DNA of 64,000 nucleotides from contig NZ_CP033917.1 in assembly GCF_003815655.1 (NCBI RefSeq), positions 2,294,001-2,358,000 of the forward strand. Reading direction: 5' to 3'. Position numbers and translations under genes: made by a program. Below are positions 26,301-34,237 of the stretch, piece by piece (positions within the stretch are counted from its first letter, which is position 1; the number at the start of each line of letters is the position of its first letter). The notes below the pieces were generated by a model that ran no database searches, was not told the DNA's origin, and saw only the letters and a list, made by a program, of their open reading frames with translations. Source of the DNA: Chryseobacterium sp. G0201 (GTDB taxonomy: Bacteria; Bacteroidota; Bacteroidia; Flavobacteriales; Weeksellaceae).

Positions 26301-26376
26301 CTTGAGCCATTGCAAGGACGGGAAGTAGAAAGAAAGTTAAATATAACCACTTTACTGATTGTACTCTTTTATCCAT
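23356..26376 (-). CDS. susC: SusC/RagA-family TonB-dependent transporter
   Basis: An outer-membrane importer of 1006 residues for pectin oligosaccharides. A signal peptide (ending A-M-A-Q) is followed directly by a charged K/E stretch and a TonB-box-like E-V-V-L-V-G-Y. The plug has AIQGRIAGVQV, EIKVRGGTS, PLYIVDG and the SusC signature DAASTSIYGSRGANGVVIITTKGG; the barrel ends in a typical C-terminal aromatic residue (I-T-F). The carboxypeptidase-like regulatory domain that usually precedes the TonB box in SusC proteins is missing. A LacI-type operator lies about 140 bp upstream. Confidence 0.95.
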   Translation of the reverse strand: MDKRVQSVKWLYLTFFLLPVLAMAQEKETKAEKETKIDEVVLVGYSRVSKKDVTNAVGSVKAEAVKDMPVNSAAEAIQGRIAGVQVTASEGSPGAEVEIKVRGGTSITQSNAPLYIVDGIQMDNALSIISPKEIESIEVLKDAASTSIYGSRGANGVVIITTKGGRKKALTTINYSGYTGVRKIMNTIPVLDPYEFVMYQYELYNKNGIAEDITAFNTRYGTYDQIATKYQNIKERDWQNELFGQEAFNFTHNLSLTGGSDKSAFSLTLNHVEEDGIMLNSGFRRSMANFKYDYDISKKLKVGFNARYSRQLISGAGTSATGSQGTNRLRNAVRYQPFEGGSNVPIDDFDPNYATNTNLVNPLLLNDNEIKDARTNDLLLNAYLNYNITKDLTFRSVIGYVQKDNFVNQFWGSITSDARANNNQPIVQLTRNQTRRITNTNTLNYTKKFGNHKLDLLLGQETVQTDGEVSSTYTKWLPVSILPNEAFANIQAASPPSGMIQDAPRTSALPPDRLASFFGRVNYIYDNKYIITASVRSDASNIFDYENRWGTFPAVSVAWKIKEEKFLKNKEWLDELKLRFGYGLAGNNRITPYLYNTFFTTSTDFGYTFGSGVTPGATTGTVLANPNIKWEATVSKNLGIDFGLFNGRLYGSVDGYITDTKDLLVLAKIPQTSGYDSQFQNSGKTQNKGVEVSLGGIIVNKENFTWKTDFNISANRNVIKSLGAGNGPNSTQYLVPSGWVNNLFDFVAKVGNPVGTYYGYVTEGRYEISDFDYNTATQAYTLKAGVASSSAVANGSKPIQPGDLKLRDLNGDGQITAADQTELGSAQPKFFGGFSQNFRYRNWDMSLFFNFSVGNKVYNANKIEFTTQYLYRDNNMAAEVADRWRWFDNNGVKVNDPTALAALNANTTMWTPPQGSYILHSYAIEDGSFLRLNNVTIGYSLPKNSLESLGIRNFRLYATVNNLFTITGYKGYDPEASTRKNPLTPGVDYAAYPRSRFILTGVDITF

Positions 26377-26510
26377 TATTGTATCCTTATAGTTTTAATT
26401 CTTGGTTGAAAGTTTTTTTTCAAGCTTTGTTGTTTTCTTTTTGTGGATTTAGTAAGTATTCTATTCTTTTTAGTGATTAATATTTTTAAAAATTTTACGC
26501 TTTATTCAAG

Positions 26511-26524
26511 TGCAATCGATTGCG
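26511..26524. promoter_or_regulatory. LacI-type operator before susC
   Basis: TGCAATCGATTGCG contains the perfect 12-bp palindrome GCAATCGATTGC with a central CG, the hallmark of LacI-family sites. It lies about 135 bp upstream of the susC ATG. Confidence 0.7.
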
Positions 26525-27197
26525 TAATTTTTCGTTATAAATTATCTTGGCTCCTAAACTAATATTATTTTCCATTACGCAAAGAAAAAAATATTATTTT
26601 TTCATTAATTTGATTGTTTAAGTTGTTAAATTTAACAGAACATTTGTTCGTTAGTTTGTTTTAATTGATTGATAGTTAAATATTTATTGTTGAATTAAGA
26701 AATGTTGAAATATTTTTGAAATACATGAAAATTTTTACTGTTTAATATTCAAAAACTTAAAATTTACTTAAAAAATGCACTAAATTTTGTCCTAAAATTT
26801 ACCAAAATTGATAGTAGAGGACAGAATTTCGACCAGTTTCCTGATTTTTGTCATCTTTTTGGGTTAATATTTTTAACCAATTTTCTTTAATGGTAATGAT
26901 TAAACTTAATATACATCATATGTATAGATAAAGAAGGTTATTGTTAACGATTTTACAACTGCTACTTTGGTGCTTTATTTTGGCATGATTTTATTTAAAA
27001 TTAAAGGTTAGGATTAACTTTTGGTTAATTTTTAACCGTAAAATTTCATGAAAATTTCTTTATTTTTTTTGGAATTTAAAAATTATCAATCTGTTTTTCA
27101 GTTGTTTGTAAATTAAAATTAATTTTTTGTTAACTAATTAAAGAATAATTATATATTTATCCCAACAGTAATTCTATCAAATTTTAGTGTAATTTTA

Positions 27198-27211
27198 TGC
27201 AATCGATTACG
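27198..27211. promoter_or_regulatory. LacI-type operator before kduI
   Basis: TGCAATCGATTACG is the susC operator with one change. It lies 57 bp before the kduI ATG, downstream of a possible promoter, so binding would block transcription of the hexuronate operon. Confidence 0.7.
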
Positions 27212-27267
27212 CAAAGTTTAACAGGTTTGAGAAAACCGTAAAAAGAAAAGTATAAAAATCAAGTAGT

Positions 27268-28104
27268 ATGACACAATCAGAATTTCGTTACGCCCACCAT
27301 CCAGAAGATGCAAAAAAGTATACCACTGAAGATCTTAGGAGGGAGTTTCTAATCAATGATTTATTTAATGAAGATAAGATAAAATTAGTCTATTCTATGT
27401 ACGACAGGCTTATTGTAGGAGGTATCATGCCTTCAACACAAGCCTTAAAACTGGAACCAACAGACGATTTGAAAGCCGAAAATTTCCTAGACAGGAGAGA
27501 GTTGGGGATCATCAATGTTGGCGGTGCCGGAAAAGTAAAGGTAGACGGCGAGGTATATGAGCTTGGAAACAAAGAAGCTTTATATATTGGTAAAGGTGCA
27601 AAAGAAGTAGTTTTTGAAAAATCGGGTGATGATCAACCTTATTTTTACATCAACTCAGCTCCGGCGCATCACACTTATCCTACAAAAAAGATCACGAAAA
27701 ACGAAGCCGAAATTGTAGAATTAGGTGAAGAAAAATACGCCAATAAGCGTACGATCAACAAACTGATTGTAAATTCTGTTCTTGAAACATGTCAATTACA
27801 AATGGGAATGACGGAACTTCATCCGGGAAGTGTTTGGAATACAATGCCTTCACATACCCACACCAGAAGAATGGAAGCTTATTTCTATTTCGATTTGGAA
27901 GAGGGGCAGACGATCAGTCATTTCTTGGGACAGCCTCAGGAAACGCGTCATATTTTTATGCAAAATCGTCAGGCTGTGCTATCTCCGGAATGGTCTATCC
28001 ACTCAGGAGTAGGAACTTCTAATTATACTTTTATATGGGGTATGGCCGGGGAAAATATGGACTACGGCGATATGGACGGTATCAAAACTAACGAACTAAA
28101 GTAA
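27268..28104 (+). CDS. kduI: 5-keto 4-deoxyuronate isomerase KduI
   Basis: A cytoplasmic cupin-fold isomerase of 278 residues. It converts 4-deoxy-L-threo-5-hexosulose uronate (from unsaturated galacturonate) to 2,5-diketo-3-deoxygluconate. The zinc site is visible in PSHTHTRRMEAYFYF, with H196 and H198 at the same positions as in the well-studied E. coli enzyme, and in WSIHSGVG. The length is identical to the classic family. It is the first gene of the plus-strand hexuronate operon, 8 bp ahead of kduD, and is preceded by a LacI-type operator. Confidence 0.97.
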   Translation: MTQSEFRYAHHPEDAKKYTTEDLRREFLINDLFNEDKIKLVYSMYDRLIVGGIMPSTQALKLEPTDDLKAENFLDRRELGIINVGGAGKVKVDGEVYELGNKEALYIGKGAKEVVFEKSGDDQPYFYINSAPAHHTYPTKKITKNEAEIVELGEEKYANKRTINKLIVNSVLETCQLQMGMTELHPGSVWNTMPSHTHTRRMEAYFYFDLEEGQTISHFLGQPQETRHIFMQNRQAVLSPEWSIHSGVGTSNYTFIWGMAGENMDYGDMDGIKTNELK

Positions 28105-28112
28105 TTTTTCTA

Positions 28113-28895
28113 ATGAATTTATTTGATTTATCCGGTAAAGTAGCCGTTGTAACTGGCGGTACTCACGGATTAGGAATGGCAATGGCAGAAGGTCTTGCCG
28201 CTGCAGGTGCTGAACTGGCGATCACAAGTACGACACCGTCAAAATTAGAGGAAGCTTTAAACTATTATCACGATAAAGGGTACAAAGCAACCGGTTATCT
28301 TTTTGATGTGACGGACGAACTGGAAGCCGCTCAGAAAGTAGCGCTTATGGAAGCTACTCATGGAAAAATAGACATCCTTGTCAACAACGCAGGAATCATC
28401 AAACGTGTTCCCGCTATTGAGATGGAAGTAGAAGACTTTAGAAAAGTAATTGATGTGGATCTTACAGGACCTTTTATCATGTCGAAATTAATCGGCAAAC
28501 ATATGATCAAAAGAAAATCCGGGAAGATCATCAACATCTGCTCAATGATGAGCGAGTTGGGACGTGACAATGTAGTGGCGTATGCTTCTGCAAAGGGCGG
28601 TCTGAAAATGCTTACCAAAAATCTGGCGACAGAATGGGCAAAACATAATATTCAGGTGAACGGAATCGGTCCCGGATATTTTGCAACTTCTCAGACAGAA
28701 CCAATCCGAGTGGATGGACATCCTTTTAACGATTTTATCATTAGCAGAACTCCGGAAGGAAGATGGGGAAACCCTGAAGACCTTGCTGGAACGGCTATCT
28801 TCCTTGCTTCGGATGCAAGCAGATTCATCAACGGACAAATTATTTACGTGGATGGAGGGATTTTAGCGACGATCGGGAAACCGGCTAATGAATAA
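28113..28895 (+). CDS. kduD: 2-deoxy-D-gluconate 3-dehydrogenase KduD
   Basis: A cytoplasmic short-chain dehydrogenase of 260 residues that reduces 2,5-diketo-3-deoxygluconate to 2-keto-3-deoxygluconate (KDG). It shows the NAD(P)-binding TGGTHGLG, NNAG, and the catalytic Ser...Tyr-x-x-x-Lys in the INICSMMSE and YASAKGG segments, then a P-G-Y-F loop. The length is normal. Placement right after kduI (8 bp) and before uxaC (18 bp) supports the KduD assignment over other dehydrogenases of the superfamily. Confidence 0.95.
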   Translation: MNLFDLSGKVAVVTGGTHGLGMAMAEGLAAAGAELAITSTTPSKLEEALNYYHDKGYKATGYLFDVTDELEAAQKVALMEATHGKIDILVNNAGIIKRVPAIEMEVEDFRKVIDVDLTGPFIMSKLIGKHMIKRKSGKIINICSMMSELGRDNVVAYASAKGGLKMLTKNLATEWAKHNIQVNGIGPGYFATSQTEPIRVDGHPFNDFIISRTPEGRWGNPEDLAGTAIFLASDASRFINGQIIYVDGGILATIGKPANE

Positions 28896-28913
28896 CAACA
28901 GAATTAGATTAGA

Positions 28914-30311
28914 ATGAAACCTTTTATTACAGATAATTTTTTATTACAAAATAAATACGCTGAAGAATTATACTTCAAGTATGCAGAAAAGCAACCGATC
29001 ATTGATTATCATAATCATTTGATTCCCAAAGATATTGCAGAAGACACCGTTTTCGAAAATATTTCAAAGGTTTGGATTGCAGGCGACCATTACAAATGGA
29101 GAGCAATGCGTACCATGGGCGTGAACGAAAAATTCATCACGGGAGATGCTTCAGATAAAGAAAAATTTGAAGCTTGGGCTAAAACGGTTCCTTATACATT
29201 GAGAAATCCTCTATATCACTGGACGCATTTAGAATTAAAAAGATATTTCGGAATTGATGAATTGTTAAATGAAAGCAATGCATCAGAAATTTACGATAAT
29301 ATCACCGCTCAGCTTCAGACTCCTGAAAAATCGACAAGAGGTTTATTGAAAATGATGAATGTAGAATCTCTGTGCACAACGGAAGATCCTACAGATCTAT
29401 TGAATTATCATCAAGATTTGGCGAAAAGCGATTTCAGCATTAAAGTAAGTACCGCTTTCCGTCCTGATAAAGCGATTTTAATTGAAAATCACAACTTTGC
29501 AGATTATATTTCAAAACTAGGCGAATCAGCTGGAATTGAAATTAATTCTTACCAGACCTTGTGTGATGCTTTAATTAAAAGAATTGAATATTTCCACGAA
29601 AACGGATGCAGACTGTGCGACCATGGATTGAACAATATTTCTTTCGAAGAGGCTTCAGAATCTGAAGTTAGTGCAATTTTCAATGATAAATTATCAGGAA
29701 AAGTAATCGCTGAAAAGCAGGTGAATCAATTCAAAACGGCGATTTTATTATTCTTAGGCGAAGCATATCACAAATTTGGATGGGTTCAGCAATTCCACTT
29801 GGGAGCGTTGAGAAATAATAACGAAAGAATGCACAGAATTCTAGGTCCGGATACGGGTTGGGATTCTATCGGTGACTTCGTTCAGGCTGAAACTTTGTCT
29901 AAATTATTAAACACTTTAGACGGAAAAGATAAATTAACAAAGACGATTTTATATAACTTAAATCCTGCCGACAACGAGATTTTCGCTACAATGATCGGGA
30001 ATTTCAACGATGGAAGCATCAAAGGAAAAGTACAGTTCGGCTCAGGATGGTGGTTCCTTGATCAGAAAGACGGAATGATCAAGCAGATGAATGCCCTTTC
30101 AAACATGGGATTGATCAGCTGTTTCGTTGGAATGTTGACGGATTCCAGAAGTTTCCTTTCTTACCCAAGACACGAATATTTCAGAAGAGTATTGTGTAAT
30201 CTTTTCGGTGAAGAGATGAAAAATGGTGAATTACCTGACGATATCGAACTGATTGGTAAAACAATTTCTGATATTTGTTATCATAATGCTAAAAATTATT
30301 TTGATTTTTAA
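28914..30311 (+). CDS. uxaC: glucuronate/galacturonate isomerase UxaC
   Basis: A cytoplasmic isomerase of 465 residues that converts D-galacturonate to D-tagaturonate (and glucuronate to fructuronate). The amidohydrolase-like barrel has the metal-binding DYHNHLIPKDI near the N-terminus, K-V-S-T-A-F-R-P-D-K, FHLGALRNNNERM and L-T-D-S-R-S-F in the C-terminal half. The length is typical (about 465-470). It opens the branch for saturated galacturonate, which continues with UxaB and UxaA at the end of the operon. Confidence 0.97.
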   Translation: MKPFITDNFLLQNKYAEELYFKYAEKQPIIDYHNHLIPKDIAEDTVFENISKVWIAGDHYKWRAMRTMGVNEKFITGDASDKEKFEAWAKTVPYTLRNPLYHWTHLELKRYFGIDELLNESNASEIYDNITAQLQTPEKSTRGLLKMMNVESLCTTEDPTDLLNYHQDLAKSDFSIKVSTAFRPDKAILIENHNFADYISKLGESAGIEINSYQTLCDALIKRIEYFHENGCRLCDHGLNNISFEEASESEVSAIFNDKLSGKVIAEKQVNQFKTAILLFLGEAYHKFGWVQQFHLGALRNNNERMHRILGPDTGWDSIGDFVQAETLSKLLNTLDGKDKLTKTILYNLNPADNEIFATMIGNFNDGSIKGKVQFGSGWWFLDQKDGMIKQMNALSNMGLISCFVGMLTDSRSFLSYPRHEYFRRVLCNLFGEEMKNGELPDDIELIGKTISDICYHNAKNYFDF

Positions 30312-30384
30312 AATTTCAAGTAAAAAGAATAATTAAATCAACAAATTATTTAAATTTTTAAATAGCCTTGCTAACATTATAAAC

Positions 30385-30475
30385 CTTTGAGGTCTTAACT
30401 AAGTGAAACGCCTTTGCGAACTTAAAAACACTTAGTAGTTGAAAAAAATCTTTGCGCACTTTGCGTTTAAATAAA
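30385..30475 (+). repeat. operon repeat, copy 1 (uxaC-kdgK gap)
   Basis: It holds AGTGAAACGCCTTTGCGAAC, a spacer, then CTTTGCGCACTTTGCGTT. The same arrangement returns in the next three gaps of the operon. It accounts for most of the 206-bp gap and for the spurious upstream extension of the kdgK frame. Confidence 0.85.
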
Positions 30476-30517
30476 AAAAGATATTTTAAAAATTTAAGTA
30501 GATTATTAATTAAAACA

Positions 30518-31525
30518 ATGAGCAGCAAAATAGTCACATTCGGAGAAGTCATCATGCGACTTTCGCCACCCGGAAACAGAGCGATGAAGCAAAGCCACGA
30601 AATGGAATTTTTTTTCGGCGGAACAGAGCTTAATGTAGCATCTTCATTGGCAACAATGGGTTGTGACGTGAGACATATCAGTAGTGTTTCTGATGATTTT
30701 GTGGGTGAATCGGCGGTTTCTTTCATTAAAAGTTTTGGCATTGATACGACTTTTATCAACAAAAATGAACATCCTTTAGGTTTGTATTTTTTAGAAGTTG
30801 GTTCATCAGTTCGTGCCAGCAGAATTGCGTATAATAGATTGAACGGTTCTTTTGCCAACATTAAATCTGAAGAAATTGACTGGAAAAAAGCCCTTGAAGG
30901 CTGCAACTATTTCCATTGGACTGGCATTAGCCCCGGAATTTCCAAATCGGCTTATGAAAGTTTAAAAGAAGGTTTACAAACAGCCCGTGAACTGGGAATT
31001 GAAGTGACTTCAGACCCGGCTTACCGCTCAAACCTTTGGAAATACGGCAAAAACGGGAATGAAGTTTTGAAAGAATTGGTTTCATATTCAACGATTTTCA
31101 TCGGTGGAGTGAATGAAATTAATGAAATTCTCGGAACTCAGTTTTCATCAGATAAAGAAGGTTTCATTGAAGCCTGTAAAGAATTAAAACTACAAATTCC
31201 TTCTATTCATAAGATTTTCGACAAGATAAGAATTGGCGTTACAGCAAGTTCTCAGCAAACGCAGGGAAGAGCTTTGGTTGATGGAAATTATTTTGAAACG
31301 GAGCTTTTAGAAGTTAATCCTGTAGTCGACAGAATTGGAACAGGAGATGCTTTTGCAGCAGGTTTAATTTATGGTTTGATCAATTTTGATGACGAAAAAG
31401 CATTAAAATTTGCCAACGCAGCATGCGCGATAAAACACACCATTTTAGGTGATATTAATTACAGCAGCGCAGAAGATATTCTGGAAGTGATGAACGGAGA
31501 TTCCGGTGGACGCATCAAGAGATAA
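30518..31525 (+). CDS. kdgK: 2-keto-3-deoxygluconate kinase
   Basis: A cytoplasmic PfkB-family kinase of 335 residues that phosphorylates KDG to KDPG. The frame is open from 30452, but those codons derive from the intergenic repeat; the ATG at 30518 gives the normal family start M-S-S-K-I-V-T-F-G-E. PfkB signatures are F-F-G-G-T-E-L-N-V-A near the N-terminus and V-D-R-I-G-T-G-D-A-F-A-A-G with the catalytic Asp near the C-terminus. It joins both branches of the uronate pathway at KDG. Confidence 0.93.
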   Translation: MSSKIVTFGEVIMRLSPPGNRAMKQSHEMEFFFGGTELNVASSLATMGCDVRHISSVSDDFVGESAVSFIKSFGIDTTFINKNEHPLGLYFLEVGSSVRASRIAYNRLNGSFANIKSEEIDWKKALEGCNYFHWTGISPGISKSAYESLKEGLQTARELGIEVTSDPAYRSNLWKYGKNGNEVLKELVSYSTIFIGGVNEINEILGTQFSSDKEGFIEACKELKLQIPSIHKIFDKIRIGVTASSQQTQGRALVDGNYFETELLEVNPVVDRIGTGDAFAAGLIYGLINFDDEKALKFANAACAIKHTILGDINYSSAEDILEVMNGDSGGRIKR

Positions 31526-31538
31526 TTAAAATTAGAAC

Positions 31539-31634
31539 ATTGTGGACTTGGTTGAGTGAAACGCCTTTGCGAACTTAAAAATATACATCAAGTTTTTAAA
31601 AAGAAAATCTTTGCGCTCTTTGCGTTAAAAACAA
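31539..31634 (+). repeat. operon repeat, copy 2 (kdgK-kdgA gap)
   Basis: AGTGAAACGCCTTTGCGAAC is again followed after about 45 bases by CTTTGCGCTCTTTGCGTT. The order and orientation are as in the other three copies. Confidence 0.85.
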
Positions 31635-31723
31635 AGATTCAAAAAAAGTCTTGCAAGTACAGCATACTAAAGGATGGATTTAATTCCGTCAAAGATTATT
31701 TTCAAATAAAATAATTAACTAAA

Positions 31724-32383
31724 ATGACAAAAATTCAATCAGTTACAAATACGATCATCAAGCAAGGGGTTTTGCCTCTATATTACAATGCTGATGAGAC
31801 AGTAACTTTAGAAATATTGAGAGCACTTTACAAAGCAGGAATCCGTGCGGTAGAATATACAAGCCGTGGTGAAGCTGCATTGAGTAACTTCACGAAGATG
31901 GTAGAAATCCGTAATGCTGAAATGCCGGAAATGCTTTTGGGAATAGGAACAATAAAGAATGTACAGCAGGCTGAAGAATATTATAAAGTAGGCGCAGATT
32001 TCTTTATCAGTCCGGGTTTTGTGGCGGAAGTTGCAGAATTTTTAATTCCAAAAGATTTGCTGTACAGTCCGGGTTGTATGACTCCGACGGAAATTATTGC
32101 AGCTGAAACTGCAGGCGTAACTTTCATTAAATTATTCCCAGGTAACTCTTTAGGAACTGGATTTATGAGTGCCATTAAAGATGTTTTCCCTAATCTGAAA
32201 TTCATGCCGACCGGTGGTGTTGATACCACAAAAGAAAGCATTGAAAGCTGGTTCAAAGCAGGTGTTTCTGCCGTGGGAATGGGAAGCAAATTGGTAAGCA
32301 AAGAATTGATGCTTGCTAAAGATTATACAACCATTGAAAACGAAACTAAAAAAGTGCTGGAAATTATTCAGACTTTAAAATAA
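31724..32383 (+). CDS. kdgA: KDPG aldolase (Eda/KdgA)
   Basis: A cytoplasmic class I aldolase of 219 residues that splits 2-keto-3-deoxy-6-phosphogluconate into pyruvate and glyceraldehyde-3-phosphate. The TIM barrel shows G-I-G-T-I, FISPGF, YSPGCMTPTE, FIKLFPGN with the Schiff-base lysine, and F-M-P-T-G-G-V. The size is typical. It may also act on 4-hydroxy-2-oxoglutarate, as many family members do. It completes degradation of both unsaturated and saturated uronates. Confidence 0.95.
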   Translation: MTKIQSVTNTIIKQGVLPLYYNADETVTLEILRALYKAGIRAVEYTSRGEAALSNFTKMVEIRNAEMPEMLLGIGTIKNVQQAEEYYKVGADFFISPGFVAEVAEFLIPKDLLYSPGCMTPTEIIAAETAGVTFIKLFPGNSLGTGFMSAIKDVFPNLKFMPTGGVDTTKESIESWFKAGVSAVGMGSKLVSKELMLAKDYTTIENETKKVLEIIQTLK

Positions 32384-32405
32384 TAATGATTAAATAAACT
32401 AAAAC

Positions 32406-32500
32406 ACTTTGTGGTCTTAGTTAAGTGAAACGCCTTTGCGAACTTAAAATAAGTAATACAGTTGGCAAAAAAAAACTTTGCGGACTTTGCGTTAAAAACA
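32406..32500 (+). repeat. operon repeat, copy 3 (kdgA-exuT gap)
   Basis: AGTGAAACGCCTTTGCGAAC, a spacer with a long A run, then CTTTGCGGACTTTGCGTT. It fills most of the 164-bp gap. Confidence 0.85.
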
Positions 32501-32547
32501 AACATCATTATTAAAACAAACAAAAAGCGAACTAATTCTAAATTAAT

Positions 32548-34077
32548 ATGAGTTCAGTTAAATCTCTTAAGCCGACTACCTACAGATGGACGATATGTCT
32601 CCTGTTATTTCTTGCAACTACGATCAATTATTTGGATCGTCAGGTATTGTCATTAACATGGAAAGATTTTATCGCACCCGAATTTCACTGGAATAACAAC
32701 GATTACGGAAACATCACTGCATTATTTTCTATATTTTATGCGGTTGGGATGCTTTTCGCAGGAAAGTTTGTGGATTGGATGGATACGAAAAAAGGTTTTC
32801 TTTGGGCAATCGGTATTTGGTCTATTGGTGCGGTTTTACATGCATTTTGTGGGATTGCCACATCAGGAATTCTTACCGGAAACTGGCTAGCTGGTTTTCA
32901 TGGTTCAAAAGAACTGATTTCTACGGTTTCCAATACCTCTGCGATCATCAGTACGAGTGTTACGCTGTTCATTTTTGCACGTTTTGTACTGGCAATTGGT
33001 GAAGCAGGAAATTTTCCGGCAGCAATTAAAACTACGGCGGAATATTTCCCTAAAAAAGACAGAGCATTTTCTACAAGTATCTGGAATGCAGGAGCAACAG
33101 TCGGAGCTTTAGCAGCACCACTTACGATCCCTTTTATTGCAAAATCAATGGGTTGGGAATGGGCATTTATCATTATTGGTGCTTTAGGATTTGTATGGAT
33201 GGGACTTTGGGTATTTGTTTACAAAAAACCGCATTTACACAAGAGAGTTAACGAACATGAATTAACCTATATTAATCAGGATCAGGACGATCTTCCCAAT
33301 GAAGACACTTCTGTTCCGGAAAAAGTATTTACATTCAAAGAATGTTTCAGTTATAGACAGACTTGGGCGTTTGCATTTGGAAAATTTATGACAGACGGCG
33401 TTTGGTGGTTCTTTTTATTCTGGACACCGGCTTATTTAAGTTCAGTGTATGGGATGGATTCCACACAAAGTGCATTGCCATTATTCGTTCTTTATATGAT
33501 CACTTTATTGTCGATCATCGGTGGTTGGCTTCCAAAATATTTTGTTGAAAAGAAAGGAATGAACGCTTACACAGGAAGAATGAAAGCGATGTTGATTTTC
33601 GCATTTTTCCCTTTGTTAGCACTTTTAGCACAACCATTGGGTACTGCAACCTATTGGATTCCTGTTTTAATTATTGGAATCGCAGGAGCAGCACATCAGG
33701 CTTGGTCAGCAAATATCTTCTCAACAGTAGGAGATATGTTCCCGAAAAAAGCAATTGCAACCATCACAGGAATTGGCGGAATGGCAGGAGGAATTGGTTC
33801 ATTTATCATTAATAAATCTTCAGGAGTATTATTCGATCATGCTCATAAAGCTTGGTCAACAGTGGACGGAGTTCCTTTGTTGGAAAAATATCCTCAGTAC
33901 ATCAACGATCGTTTACCGGATGGTTTCTTTGAGCAGTTAAAAAAGTCCGGAGCAGTAGTTTCAGACGGAATTGATAAAGGATATATGATCATTTTTTCAA
34001 TCTGCGCGGTTGCTTACCTGATCGCATGGGTTGTAATGAAAACATTGGTTCCTAAATATAAAGTGATAAGTAAATAA
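32548..34077 (+). CDS. exuT: hexuronate MFS transporter ExuT
   Basis: An inner-membrane symporter of 509 residues that imports galacturonate/glucuronate from the periplasm. It has major-facilitator features: about 12 membrane spans, NYLDRQVLSL in span 1 (ACS/anion:cation symporter family), G-K-F-V-D-W-M-D-T-K-K-G after span 2, and IGEAGNFPAAIK in span 4. It is longer than the usual 430 residues. One insert of about 35 residues sits between spans 3 and 4 (SGILTGNWLAGFHGSKELIS), and another lies before the last span (S-T-V-D-G-V-P-L-L-E-K-Y-P). Its place inside the uronate operon fixes the substrate class. Confidence 0.9.
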   Translation: MSSVKSLKPTTYRWTICLLLFLATTINYLDRQVLSLTWKDFIAPEFHWNNNDYGNITALFSIFYAVGMLFAGKFVDWMDTKKGFLWAIGIWSIGAVLHAFCGIATSGILTGNWLAGFHGSKELISTVSNTSAIISTSVTLFIFARFVLAIGEAGNFPAAIKTTAEYFPKKDRAFSTSIWNAGATVGALAAPLTIPFIAKSMGWEWAFIIIGALGFVWMGLWVFVYKKPHLHKRVNEHELTYINQDQDDLPNEDTSVPEKVFTFKECFSYRQTWAFAFGKFMTDGVWWFFLFWTPAYLSSVYGMDSTQSALPLFVLYMITLLSIIGGWLPKYFVEKKGMNAYTGRMKAMLIFAFFPLLALLAQPLGTATYWIPVLIIGIAGAAHQAWSANIFSTVGDMFPKKAIATITGIGGMAGGIGSFIINKSSGVLFDHAHKAWSTVDGVPLLEKYPQYINDRLPDGFFEQLKKSGAVVSDGIDKGYMIIFSICAVAYLIAWVVMKTLVPKYKVISK

Positions 34078-34123
34078 ATTAACCTTAATGGTTTAAATAA
34101 AATAAATAGATTAGGAAGTAAGT

Positions 34124-34219
34124 GTTGTAATGCCCTTAGCTGAGTGAAACGCCTTTGCGAACGAAAAATAAACGGCATTTCAAGCAAAAAAAAAACTTTG
34201 CGGACTTTGCGTTAAAAAT
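34124..34219 (+). repeat. operon repeat, copy 4 (exuT-uxaB gap)
   Basis: AGTGAAACGCCTTTGCGAAC, an A-rich spacer, then CTTTGCGGACTTTGCGTT. It is closest to copy 3 in its second half. Confidence 0.85.
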
Positions 34220-34237
34220 AAAATCATCAATAGAAAG

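Larger units (their letters stand above)
26377..27267. promoter_or_regulatory. divergent control region susC / kduI
   Basis: This 891-bp gene-free, very AT-rich stretch separates the two arms of the pectin locus. It holds two LacI-type operators (26511-26524 and 27198-27211), two inverted repeats GGTTAA-N-TTAACC (26862-26878 and 27023-27037), and adjacent palindromes GTTAAATTTAAC (26625-26636) and GAACATTTGTTC (26638-26649). A possible kduI promoter is TTG at 27127 with TATATTTA at 27152, but the spacing of 22 is long. I see no ORF or RNA gene in it. Confidence 0.6.

Noticed and set aside
30358..30906. Minus-strand frame of 182 codons opposite kdgK
   Set aside because: It is antisense to a clear kinase gene and shows the composition of a shadow frame.
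30385..34219. The four operon repeats as a CRISPR-like array
   Set aside because: The copies are 0.7-1.8 kb apart with genes between them, so this is an interspersed repeat and not an array.
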